Of a stretch of 52,115 nucleotides of DNA, positions 8,995 through 17,241 are shown in pieces. The translations under genes and the position numbers were made by a program. This stretch comes from an uncultured Campylobacter sp. (GTDB taxonomy: Bacteria > Campylobacterota > Campylobacteria > Campylobacterales > Campylobacteraceae), in NCBI RefSeq assembly GCF_938002845.1, contig NZ_CALKZP010000046.1:1-52115 (forward strand), given 5' to 3'. Numbering within the stretch: position 1 is the stretch's first letter; each line of letters starts with the position of its first letter. The notes under the pieces are model-generated. The model was not told the DNA's origin. It ran no database searches and saw nothing but the letters and a program-made list of their open reading frames with translations.

Positions 8995-9610
8995 TTATTT
9001 AAAATAATAGAACAAATTTCCGCCGTACTTAAGATCCACGAACTCCTTACTGTCAAAATAGAGCTTAAATTTCATGTGGCTCAGGTATTTGGCGTCCCGC
9101 GCTTTCTCTATAAAATTTCTTATCAGCCGCTCTATTTTTTCGCCACCTTCGCGGCGCGCCGCGTCCTGCCTCGTGAAATAAAAAACTACGGGCGCGTCGG
9201 AGACCGCCGCGATATACCAAATTTTAAGCGGCGCTAAAAGCTCGTTTCGGTTTCGCAGCAGCTCCTCTACCGCGCCTTGGATCAGATCGGTGCGGATCTG
9301 CGACTCGAAGGACTCGACCGAGATATAAAAATTCCTTAGCCCGTTTAGTTTCTCGAAAAGCGGCGTGCGGGCGAGGTAGCGCTCGATGCACTTTTTATCG
9401 GTGATTTTTGCGGCGTCTTTATCGAAGCGAAGCACGGATCTTAAGCCACGCCGAGTTCTTGCCCGCGCCGTAAAACGCGCTAATCGCTCGAGTTTTAAAT
9501 TTAGCGTCTATGAACTCTATCAGACCCCTGACGTTTTCACTATTTTCGACTTTGCCCTCTATGATCTCTTTGCAGCGCCTGCTCTGATACGGGCTTAGAT
9601 CGCAAAACAT
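8995..9610 (-). pseudogene. Hypothetical protein split by a frameshift
   Basis: A 5' part begins with ATG at 9610 (MFCDLSPYQSRRCKE) and ends at 9419. A second frame, open from 9435, continues with VLRFDKDAAKITDKKC and ends at 8995. The two overlap by about 16 bp and together read as one protein of about 204 residues, so a one-base shift near 9425-9440 has broken the gene, or the base call is wrong. The C-terminal half is mixed alpha/beta, rich in Lys/Arg and aromatic residues, with no motif I recognise. The frameshifted TPR-like gene at 8670 lies next to it. Confidence 0.65.
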
Positions 9611-9637
9611 CGCGTGCCTTTAAATTTAAAGCTAAAT

Positions 9638-10591
9638 TTACTCTGCGCTATAAGCCTGTAGCATATCGAAAGTCGGAGCGAAAAAGAGCGCGCCCGTCTT
9701 TGCCGTGCTAAAATCTAGCAGCCGGTCGTAGTTGCCCCGCGGACGACCGATAAACATACTCTCAAGCATCAGCTCCAGCGTGCTAAAGGTACTTGCGTAG
9801 GCGATGAAGTAGGTTCCCGTCTCGCCGCCTTGCACAAACGGCATATTGTCGCGCACGACCTTTTTATCGTCGCCGACATTGGCTGCGGCGGAGTGCGAGT
9901 TGCTGGGCTTTATCTCCTCGCTCATTTCGATGTCGTTTTGTTTGCTGCGCCCGATGACGCGCTCCTGCTCGGCGACGCCCGCGGCGTTCCATGCGCTCAT
10001 ATCGTGGATATATTTCTGCACGAAAAGGTAGCTGCCGCCCTTATACGCCGCATCCTCGTCGCCTACCTTGGCGAAAAAGTCGCGATCTGCGCCCTGCGGG
10101 TTTTCGGTGCCGTCCACAAAGCCGATGATGGCGCGCCCGTCGTAGTATTTAAAGCCGCAGATCTCCTCCTCGCACGTCGCGACGTCCTTTAGCGCGGCTC
10201 TGATCTCGCTTGCCATATCGTAGCAAATGGCTTGACTCCCCGCTCTGATGTGGATATGGATATCGCCTCCGGTAGCGGGCGCAGCGTGTTTATCGCCCCT
10301 AATCTCTTCGAAATTTTTTAGCTCCTTCGGCAAAGGCTTCGGCAAGCCGAGCATTTTCCACGCCTCAAAACCCACGCCGAGCACGCAGCTTGTTTCACTA
10401 GCCGCACCGAATCTCGTAACGGCGGTTTTGTTTAAATTTATCACCAGAGCGCAAAGACCCTCGAAAGCCTTTTTGCAGGCGGTTTTGCCTGCGTTAAAGC
10501 GCCAGATCATAAACACGGTGTTGTTGCCGGGCGCGTCGGTTACGTTTTGGGATTTGACATGCGCACAGGCGCAACTTTTTTCTTCACTCAT
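9638..10591 (-). CDS. DyP-type haem peroxidase
   Basis: 317 residues from the ATG with AAGGAGAG upstream; a TTG five codons earlier is not needed. The family signature GFVDGTENP is at 157-165 (catalytic Asp160), the proximal haem ligand is His233 in NSHSA, and the distal Arg is Arg247 in VVRDNMPF. The protein ends with the usual GALFFAPTFDML segment. There is no Tat or Sec signal, so it should be cytoplasmic. DyP enzymes oxidise organic substrates with H2O2, and some act on porphyrins. No encapsulin gene is next to it. It precedes the small broken genes on the same strand but looks intact and independent. Confidence 0.93.
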   Translation of the reverse strand: MSEEKSCACAHVKSQNVTDAPGNNTVFMIWRFNAGKTACKKAFEGLCALVINLNKTAVTRFGAASETSCVLGVGFEAWKMLGLPKPLPKELKNFEEIRGDKHAAPATGGDIHIHIRAGSQAICYDMASEIRAALKDVATCEEEICGFKYYDGRAIIGFVDGTENPQGADRDFFAKVGDEDAAYKGGSYLFVQKYIHDMSAWNAAGVAEQERVIGRSKQNDIEMSEEIKPSNSHSAAANVGDDKKVVRDNMPFVQGGETGTYFIAYASTFSTLELMLESMFIGRPRGNYDRLLDFSTAKTGALFFAPTFDMLQAYSAE

Positions 10592-10821
10592 TTTTCTCTC
10601 CTTCAAAGTAAAATTTAAAAGGAATTTTAGCGCAATATCGGTAAATATTGGGCGTAGAGATAGAATTTAGGCGGCTTTCGGGTTTGATTTTCGGCGGAGG
10701 AAATTTTGTCTTTGATCGTTAAATTTACGGCGCGATGGAATTTTGGCTTTAAATTTATAAAATTTACGCCGAGTTGAAAAGCGAAATTTCAGAGCTTTGC
10801 GGGGATGAAATTTTAAAGTAG

Positions 10822-10909
10822 TGGCAGATGGGAAGGGATTCGAACCCTCGAAAGCTTGCACTTTACACGCGTTCCAGGCGTGCTCCTTCAACCGCTCGGA
10901 CACCCATCT
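10822..10909 (-). tRNA. tRNA-Ser(GGA)
   Basis: Read on the minus strand, the acceptor stem AGATGGG pairs with CCCATCT, then G and an encoded CCA. The anticodon is GGA (complement of 10873-10875). The long variable arm and GTTCGAATC are present. It stands alone between the DyP gene and cmeC. Confidence 0.95.
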
Positions 10910-11332
10910 AAATTAAAAGTCGCGATTATAGCGAAAATCTAAAATTTTGCCAAATTCCGTTTTGGCGCGCAATCCGTTTTGCCTTTAAATTTAAAACTCG
11001 GCGCTTGAAATTCTATCGCAATGCTTGGAATTTTTCTGCAGCGATTAGAATTCCGCCGTGCTGCTTGGAAATTTTACCGCAGCGCTTGAAATTCTACCGC
11101 GCCGCTAAGCCAAGCCGCTTTGCGCTTCTTAGCCGAGCGCGATTTTATCTTGCTGCGGCTATTTTAAAATTTAGATTATCTTTGAAATTGGAATTTGCCG
11201 TCCGCCGTAGCGCTAAATTTAAAAAGCGCAAGCAGATTTTTTCTTTCATACATCCGCTTGCGTCGTAAAAACCGGGCTGCGCTTTAAATTTACGGGTATT
11301 TTAAAATTTCGCGCCGTCCGTAAATTTATAAG
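10910..11332. other. Non-coding stretch with tandem 20-bp repeats
   Basis: 423 bp with no convincing gene. It contains the tandem array at 11003-11104 and a high density of AAATTT words: about 14 between 10681 and 11340, roughly one per 47 bp. An 87-codon open frame crosses the array but has no ribosome site and repeat-driven composition, so it is not called. Confidence 0.6.
11003..11104. repeat. Tandem degenerate 20-21 bp repeat, five units
   Basis: Units begin at 11003, 11023, 11043, 11063 and 11084, giving periods of 20, 20, 20 and 21 bp. The approximate consensus is GCTTGGAATTTTACCGCAGC. Each unit has an RAATTY-type core (AAATTC, GAATTT, GAATTC, AAATTT, AAATTC) followed by a GC-rich half. 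Similar units appear in frame inside the GNAT gene (43597-43845). Confidence 0.75.
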
Positions 11333-12790
11333 CTAATTAAAAATTCTATCCTTCGGGAAGGCGGACATATCGGGCTGTACGTCCTTATCTGCGCCGATAA
11401 GCGCCTTGATTTCGCTATCCTCGATGCTAAAGCCGCCGCCGAGCGCCTTGTAGGCGTTTACCGTCGCGTTTAGCACGTCAAGATCGGTCTGCACTTTGTT
11501 TAGCTGCGCGCTAAGTAGGTTTCGCTGCGAATCCAAAAACTCCAGATGATCGCTGTAGCCCGCCTGATACCTGCTTGAGGCGTTTGAATAAATTTTGCTC
11601 TGCGAAGCGACGAGATCGGCGAGGCTTGCCTGCCTTAATTTGGCGTTTTGCACGCCTACAAGCGCGTCGCGAACGTCGCCGAAAGCGGTTTTAAGCGCCT
11701 TGTCGTATGCGATGAAGCTCGCGTTTTGCTCTAAATTTGCAAGTTCTACGCGTCTTTTTTGGCGTCCGAAGTCAAGCAACGGCCCTACGAGCGAGCCGCC
11801 GATATTCCACGTGCTCGCGTTTGCGGTAAACAGCCTGTCAAACTCGCCGCTTGCGTATCCCGCCGAGCCCGTAAGCGAGAAGGTAGGGAAGTAGCCCGCC
11901 TTGGCGACACCCACTAAGAAGTTGCTTGCGCGCAGATTTTCGAGCGAGCTTGCGACGTCCGGACGGTGCAGGATCACGTCGCTTGGGATTCCGCTTGGGA
12001 TCTGCGGCGCGCTAGGCATTTTCGCGGCGATCTGCGGCGCGCCGCGTAAAATTTCATCGTAGCTCTTGCCCGTTAGGATATTTAGCGAAGTTTGAGCTGC
12101 GGAGAGCTGATTTTGCACGCTTATGAGGCTTGCCTCGGCACTTTGTACCGCAGCTTTGGCTTGATAAAATACGATCTCGCTAACCGCGCCCGCATCGAGC
12201 TGCTTTTTGCGGTAATTTTGCGTATCTTGATAGCTTTTTAGGCTATCTTTTAAAATTTTCTCCTGCTGCTTTAGTGCTAGTAGCGTAAAATAGGTCGTCG
12301 CAACCGTGCTAGTAATCGTATTTTTGGCGGTTTCGTAGTCGTATTTCGTCGCATTAAATTTCGATCGCGCCGAATCTACGCTGTTGCGCACGCGCCCCCA
12401 AAAATCGATCTCGTAGCTTAGCACGGCGCCGATCTGATACGAGCCATGGGAGTTGCGATCAGGCTGGTTGCCGAAATTATTTTGACGCACCGCGCTGCCG
12501 CTTAAATTTACGTTCGGCAGATATTCAAGCTTGTTCAGCCCTAAATTTACCCGCGCGTACTCGACGTTATTCAGCGCGGTTTGCAGGTCGGAATTTTGTT
12601 CCAGCGCGCTTTGGATCAGGGCGTTTAACTGCGGATCGTTAAAGCTTTTCCACCACTGCGTACTAACGTTCGTGCTCGCGTAATCCGCCTTAAAGCCGGT
12701 CTGCTTTTGCGGCGTAACGGGCTTGAAGTTGCAACCGCAGAGTAAAATTCCAAGCGTCAAGGCGCTTAAAAGAGCATTATTTATTTTCAT
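11333..12790 (-). CDS. cmeC: Outer-membrane channel of RND efflux pump (CmeC-like)
   Basis: 485 residues of the TolC/NodT lipoprotein family. The signal MKINNALLSALTLGILLCGC ends in a lipobox with Cys20. Two repeated coiled-coil halves follow (for example LQTALNNVEYARVNLGLNKL and the later GVQNAKLRQASLADLVASQS), as expected for the trimeric channel. Its ATG overlaps the end of cmeB by 14 bp, with GAGGTG as ribosome site, so it is translated with the pump. It should carry drugs and bile salts across the outer membrane together with CmeA and CmeB. The symbol follows the Campylobacter operon order A-B-C. Confidence 0.88.
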   Translation of the reverse strand: MKINNALLSALTLGILLCGCNFKPVTPQKQTGFKADYASTNVSTQWWKSFNDPQLNALIQSALEQNSDLQTALNNVEYARVNLGLNKLEYLPNVNLSGSAVRQNNFGNQPDRNSHGSYQIGAVLSYEIDFWGRVRNSVDSARSKFNATKYDYETAKNTITSTVATTYFTLLALKQQEKILKDSLKSYQDTQNYRKKQLDAGAVSEIVFYQAKAAVQSAEASLISVQNQLSAAQTSLNILTGKSYDEILRGAPQIAAKMPSAPQIPSGIPSDVILHRPDVASSLENLRASNFLVGVAKAGYFPTFSLTGSAGYASGEFDRLFTANASTWNIGGSLVGPLLDFGRQKRRVELANLEQNASFIAYDKALKTAFGDVRDALVGVQNAKLRQASLADLVASQSKIYSNASSRYQAGYSDHLEFLDSQRNLLSAQLNKVQTDLDVLNATVNAYKALGGGFSIEDSEIKALIGADKDVQPDMSAFPKDRIFN

Positions 12791-15700
12791 CGTTCACCTC
12801 GTTAGTTTGGACTTTTTTACCGCGTCTATCAAGCCAAGCGTTGAAGCTTTCGAGCAGGTAGAAAAACAGCGGCACGAAAAAGATCGCGATCGTAGATGCC
12901 GCGAGCATTCCGCCTACTACGCCGGTTCCCAGCGCGTGGCGGCTAGCAGCGCCAGCGCCGGTGGCGATAACCATCGGAAGCACGCCAAGACCGAACGCAA
13001 GGCTCGTCATCACGATAGGGCGGAACCTCATCTTGGCGGCTTCTATGGCGGCATCGGCGATAGAGCGATGATTATTTAGGTGCTCGTTCATCGCAAATTC
13101 CACGATCAAAATCGCGTTTTTCGCCGCCAGACCGATTAGAAGCAAAAGTCCGATCTGAAAATATATGTCGTTATTCAGCCCGCGGAAATACGTAAATACG
13201 AGCGCGCCGAATACCGAAAACGGCACGGCGGTAAGCACGGCAAGCGGCATGAGCCACCTTTCGTATTGAGCCGCCAGGATCAAAAACACGAAGATCATTC
13301 CAAATACGAATGCCTGTGCGCCCTTGCCCGTCTCGCTGACCTCTTGATACGCGGAACCTGCCCAGCCGATCGAATATCCGCTAGGAAGCTCCTCTTTTAT
13401 AACCTCTTGGATCGCTGCAATCGCCTGGCCCGAGGTATAACCCGTATTTGGCTCACCCATAATCTGCGCTGCTGGGAAGGCGTTAAATCTATTAACGGAA
13501 TCAGGACCCAGCGAACGCTCAAGCCTCACTAAAGAATTTAACGCGATCAGATCGCCGCTGTCGCTGCGGACGTAGAGCGATTTTAGATCGTTAGGATCGT
13601 CTCTGTAGTTTTGCGTAGCGCGGATATAGACCTTAAACGTGCGACCCAAGAGGTTAAAGTCGTTGATGTAATACTGCCCGATGGTGGAATTTAGCACGGT
13701 GAAAATGTCGGCTATCTTAACGCCTAGCATCTTTATCTTCTCTTTATCGAGATAGAGCTTATACTGCGGGAAATCGGTATCCAGCGTCGTTCGCACGAGC
13801 TTTAAAGCGGGGTGTTGATTGGCTTTGGCAGTTACGCGATCCATATCTGCGCGAATTTCATCGTAGCTCTTGCCCGTCGTGCTTTGCGCGTAGAGCTCAA
13901 ATCCACCCGTAAGCGAAAGCCCCATAATAGGCGGCGGCGTGACGACGTAAGTCATAGAGTTGCGATCCGCGCCGTAGAGCTGCCCGTTTAGCGCGGCGGC
14001 TAAGGCAAAGTTGGAATTTTCATCGCCCGGGCGATCTTTCCAGTCTTTTAGCTTCATAAAAAAAGCTCCCGCATTTTCTCTAAGCGCTCCGGCTAGCATA
14101 TCGTATCCCGTGATTTGGGTTATATCTTTTACGTTTGGATACTTTTTAGCGATACTTGCGATGAAATCCTGATCTGCTTCCGTCCTAGGTAGAGTAGATG
14201 CCGATGGAAGCGTAGTCATCGCCATAATCGATCCTTTGTCTTCGTTAGGCACTAGGCCGCTCGGAGTAAGCTTAAGAAGCTCTATCATTGCATAGATGAT
14301 GATGCCCACAAAAACGAGGCTGATTAGCACATGGCGCAAAACCATGCCGACGCCTGCGGCGTAAATTTTAGTTGAGATGCTAAAAAGATTATTAAACCAT
14401 CTTATAAAGAAAAAAGGCTCAGATTCCTTTTTTTGCAAGATTAGAGCGCAAAGTGCGGGTGTTAGTGTAAGGGCTACGAAGCCTGAAAAACATACCGAGG
14501 CTACGAGCGTTAATGCAAATTGCCTCTGCATAACCCCGGTAAAGCCCTCCATAAACGCAACCGGCACGAAAACCGCTGAGAGCACGAGCACGATAGAGAT
14601 GACGGGCGCTACGATCTCGCCCATCGCTTTTGTGGTAGCCTCTTTGACGCTAAGATCCGGCTCCTCGTGCAAAATTCTCTCTACGTTTTCGATCACGATA
14701 ATGGCGTCATCCACGACGATACCGATAGCTAAGATGAGCGCGAAAAGGGTGATTAAATTTATCGAAAATCCGAAGGCGTAAATTCCGATAAACGCGCCGC
14801 AGATCGATACGGGCGCAGCAAGCGTCGGAATTATCGTCGCTCTAAGGTTGCCTAAGAACATATACATAACGATGATGACGAGGATTAACGCTTCAATGAA
14901 AGTATGAATGACCTCTTCGATCGATACTTTTACGAAGCTAGTCGTATCGTAGGCGACGTCGTAGGTCAGCTCGCCTGGGAAATTCGGTTTAAGCTCGTCT
15001 ATGCGCTTATTTACCGCTTCGACTACGGCTAGAGCGTTGGCGCCACTTTGCATAAAGATAAGCACAGGCACCATTTCTTTACCGTTAAATTTCGCCGAGA
15101 TATTGTAGCTTGCGCCGCCCAGTTTGACCTCGGCGACATCTTTTACGCGCAAGAAATTCCCATCTTTTTGCGCACGTATGATGATATTTTCAAACTCTTC
15201 GACGGTTTTTAAACGACCCTCAGGCTTGATCGCATATACGTAGGGATTGCCTAAGTTCATTGGCTGCTCGCCCATCTTACCCGCGGCGTATTGGCTATTT
15301 TGTTCGCTTATCGCGGCGATTATCTCGGCAGTCGTAACGTTAAATTTCTTAAGTAGCTCGGGCTTTACCCAGATCCTCATAGCATAGTCTTTCGTACCCA
15401 GCGCTTGAGCTTCGCCGACGCCCGGCACGCGCTTTAGCTCATCTACGACGTTGATAGCTACGTAGTTTTGCATCTCTACGACATCCATCTGTTCGCTAGG
15501 ATCGTAAAACGCAAGCACTTCGAGCATCGTACTGCTGCGCTCGGTGACGGTTACGCCATAGCGGCGCACTTCGTCGGGAAGTAGCGTAAGAGCTGGCGTG
15601 ACGCGGTTGTTTACATTGACTTTCGCATCTGCTGGATTTGTGCCGATTTGAAAATATACGTTGATACGAACGTCGCCGGAGGAGCTTGCTGAGCTTTCCA

Positions 15701-15935
15701 TATAAATCATATTTTCAACGCCATTGATCGCATTTTCAAGAGGGGCTGCGACGACGTCGGCGATCGTTTGCGCGTCCGCGCCGCTATATGTAGCGCTTAC
15801 GACGATTTGCGGCGGCGTGAGTTGCGGATACTCCTCGACGGAGGAATTTTTAAGAGCCAAAACGCCCGCGATTACGATGATGATCGAAACGACGCAGGCA
15901 AAGACGGGGCGGTTGATGAAAAATTTAGAAAACAT
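12777..15935 (-). CDS. cmeB: RND efflux pump inner-membrane transporter (CmeB-like)
   Basis: 1052 residues, the usual size of HAE1-type RND pumps. It opens MFSKFFINRPVFACVVSIII (first membrane helix). Two large periplasmic loops (about 30-335 and 560-870) separate the helix blocks. The proton-relay region ALILAIGIVVDDAIIVIENV in helix 4 carries the paired Asp residues, and GLAAKNAILIVEFA in the second half is the matching segment. It exports toxic compounds by proton exchange with CmeA and CmeC. The start overlaps the stop of cmeA by one base. CmeB rather than CmeF is chosen from the three-gene layout and the sequence of the first 150 residues. Confidence 0.9.
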   Translation of the reverse strand: MFSKFFINRPVFACVVSIIIVIAGVLALKNSSVEEYPQLTPPQIVVSATYSGADAQTIADVVAAPLENAINGVENMIYMESSASSSGDVRINVYFQIGTNPADAKVNVNNRVTPALTLLPDEVRRYGVTVTERSSTMLEVLAFYDPSEQMDVVEMQNYVAINVVDELKRVPGVGEAQALGTKDYAMRIWVKPELLKKFNVTTAEIIAAISEQNSQYAAGKMGEQPMNLGNPYVYAIKPEGRLKTVEEFENIIIRAQKDGNFLRVKDVAEVKLGGASYNISAKFNGKEMVPVLIFMQSGANALAVVEAVNKRIDELKPNFPGELTYDVAYDTTSFVKVSIEEVIHTFIEALILVIIVMYMFLGNLRATIIPTLAAPVSICGAFIGIYAFGFSINLITLFALILAIGIVVDDAIIVIENVERILHEEPDLSVKEATTKAMGEIVAPVISIVLVLSAVFVPVAFMEGFTGVMQRQFALTLVASVCFSGFVALTLTPALCALILQKKESEPFFFIRWFNNLFSISTKIYAAGVGMVLRHVLISLVFVGIIIYAMIELLKLTPSGLVPNEDKGSIMAMTTLPSASTLPRTEADQDFIASIAKKYPNVKDITQITGYDMLAGALRENAGAFFMKLKDWKDRPGDENSNFALAAALNGQLYGADRNSMTYVVTPPPIMGLSLTGGFELYAQSTTGKSYDEIRADMDRVTAKANQHPALKLVRTTLDTDFPQYKLYLDKEKIKMLGVKIADIFTVLNSTIGQYYINDFNLLGRTFKVYIRATQNYRDDPNDLKSLYVRSDSGDLIALNSLVRLERSLGPDSVNRFNAFPAAQIMGEPNTGYTSGQAIAAIQEVIKEELPSGYSIGWAGSAYQEVSETGKGAQAFVFGMIFVFLILAAQYERWLMPLAVLTAVPFSVFGALVFTYFRGLNNDIYFQIGLLLLIGLAAKNAILIVEFAMNEHLNNHRSIADAAIEAAKMRFRPIVMTSLAFGLGVLPMVIATGAGAASRHALGTGVVGGMLAASTIAIFFVPLFFYLLESFNAWLDRRGKKVQTNEVNDENK

Positions 15936-17068
15936 TATTTCCCGCTTTCCGCATTGCTCTGAGACGGTTGCTCGTTAGGCTGCCCCGCTACGTAAGGATC
16001 GGTGCTTGCGGGTACGGGAGTGACCTTGGAGCCCACGTTGATCTTTTTAAAATTATCCAAAATGATCTGATCGCCGTCTTGCAGCCCGCTTGAAATCGTC
16101 GCTGTGCGGGTATCTTGCGCTGCGATTTTGACCATCTTTTTAGCGACCTTTCCGTCTTGCACGACATAGACTATGGTGTTGCTAAGATCTTGCTTGAGCG
16201 CAACTTGCGGAATTTTAAAGCCGTTTTTCTGATAAAAGCCATCGACGCTTATTTTGGTAAAAACGCCCGGACGAATTTCCAAGCTTGGATTTGGGATTTG
16301 AGCTTTGGCGCTGACTGACGCGGTATTTGTATTGATGACGCTATCGATGAAGCTTAGCGTGCCGTTGTAGTCCTTACCGCCGAGGTTTATGCTTACCTGA
16401 CGACCCAGCTGCTTCCACTGCCCGTTTCTTAAATTTGCATCAAGCTCCAGTCTATCGACGTCCGCGATGCCGAATTCCACGTCGATCGGATCAAATTTAG
16501 AAAGCCTAACCAGATCCTCACCCACGTTTACGTATGCGCCTACGTCTTTTTGCGTATCGCCCGCCATGCCGTCAAAAGGTGCGGTCACGAGCGAGTGGTC
16601 AAGATCGATCTTTGCGCTTTTAAAATTTGCTTCGGCTACCATAAACGCGGCTTTTGCGGTGTCGAAGTCCTTTTGAGAGATCGTGTTGCTAGCTTTTAGC
16701 GCTTTAGCTCTTTTGTAGTCCGCCGAGGCATTTTGCAGATTAGCGTTTGCGCTGTCAAACGCCGCTTGGTAGCGAGAGCGGTCGATCTCGTAGAGCACGT
16801 CGCCCTTTTTGACGCTGTGACCCGGCTCGAAAAGCTGCTTTTCGATAGTGCCCGAAACCTGCGGCTTTAGCATTATCTCAAGCTCGCTCACGGTCTGTCC
16901 GTTAAATTTCAAAATTATCGGCACATCGGCGGATTTGGCGATAAATACGCCAACCGGTAGCGCAGAAGCCTCGCCGCTTTGTTTTGCGCCGCTTTCCTCC
17001 TTTTTTTCAAAATAGGAGCAGCCCGAAACCAAAAACGCTGCGAAAATCAAACTAGCGACTTTTTTCAT
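15935..17068 (-). CDS. cmeA: Periplasmic adaptor of RND efflux pump (CmeA-like)
   Basis: 377 residues. MKKVASLIFAAFLVSGC is a lipoprotein signal with Cys17. A biotinyl-lipoyl-like half (VSGTIEKQLFEPGHSVKKGD), a helical hairpin (residues about 95-160, NANLQNASADYKRAKALK), the second lipoyl half and beta-barrel domains follow, as in AcrA/CmeA. It bridges CmeB and the outer-membrane channel. First gene of the operon, with AGAGGAAAC before ATG. The promoter region upstream holds a CmeR-like operator (17103-17118). In C. jejuni cmeR lies directly upstream; here that place is taken by divergent thiD. Confidence 0.9.
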   Translation of the reverse strand: MKKVASLIFAAFLVSGCSYFEKKEESGAKQSGEASALPVGVFIAKSADVPIILKFNGQTVSELEIMLKPQVSGTIEKQLFEPGHSVKKGDVLYEIDRSRYQAAFDSANANLQNASADYKRAKALKASNTISQKDFDTAKAAFMVAEANFKSAKIDLDHSLVTAPFDGMAGDTQKDVGAYVNVGEDLVRLSKFDPIDVEFGIADVDRLELDANLRNGQWKQLGRQVSINLGGKDYNGTLSFIDSVINTNTASVSAKAQIPNPSLEIRPGVFTKISVDGFYQKNGFKIPQVALKQDLSNTIVYVVQDGKVAKKMVKIAAQDTRTATISSGLQDGDQIILDNFKKINVGSKVTPVPASTDPYVAGQPNEQPSQSNAESGK

Positions 17069-17102
17069 GTAGTTTCCTCTGTTTGGGTTAAAATTTTGTA
17101 TT

Positions 17103-17118
17103 TGTAATAGTTATTACG
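17103..17118 (-). promoter_or_regulatory. CmeR-like operator upstream of cmeABC
   Basis: TGTAATAGTTATTACG contains a perfect inverted repeat GTAATA-GT-TATTAC and matches 13 of 16 bases of the C. jejuni CmeR site TGTAATAAATATTACA. It lies 35 bp before the cmeA start codon, just downstream of a TATAAT-rich region on the minus strand, where a TetR-type repressor would block transcription. Confidence 0.72.
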
Positions 17119-17210
17119 AATAAATTATAAATTATAATAAAAACTATATAAATAAAACTTAAATTTAGCCCGTAAAATAATATATCTGGGGAATTATAGC
17201 GGAATTTCGA

Positions 17211-17216
17211 TATAAT
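17211..17216 (+). promoter_or_regulatory. -10 element of thiD
   Basis: TATAAT in the context TTTCGATATAATCGCG, 25 bp before the thiD ATG. No TPP riboswitch was seen in the 170-bp leader between cmeA and thiD. Confidence 0.6.
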
Positions 17217-17241
17217 CGCGCTAAAATTTTAAAGGCTTTTT

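Noticed and set aside
7401..10591. A mobile element or prophage fragment on the minus strand
   Set aside because: No integrase, transposase, terminal repeats or phage proteins; only small unknown genes and a DyP peroxidase.
10667..10903. A 78-codon minus-strand frame (MSERLKEHAWNACK) near tRNA-Ser(GGA)
   Set aside because: It reads through the tRNA gene itself; the peptide is the translated tRNA and not a protein.
11003..11104. Possible CRISPR array
   Set aside because: Units are 20-21 bp, directly joined without unique spacers and too variable; no cas genes nearby.
17119..17241. A TPP riboswitch before thiD
   Set aside because: The leader is short and AT-rich and lacks the CUGAGA core and paired arms of that riboswitch.
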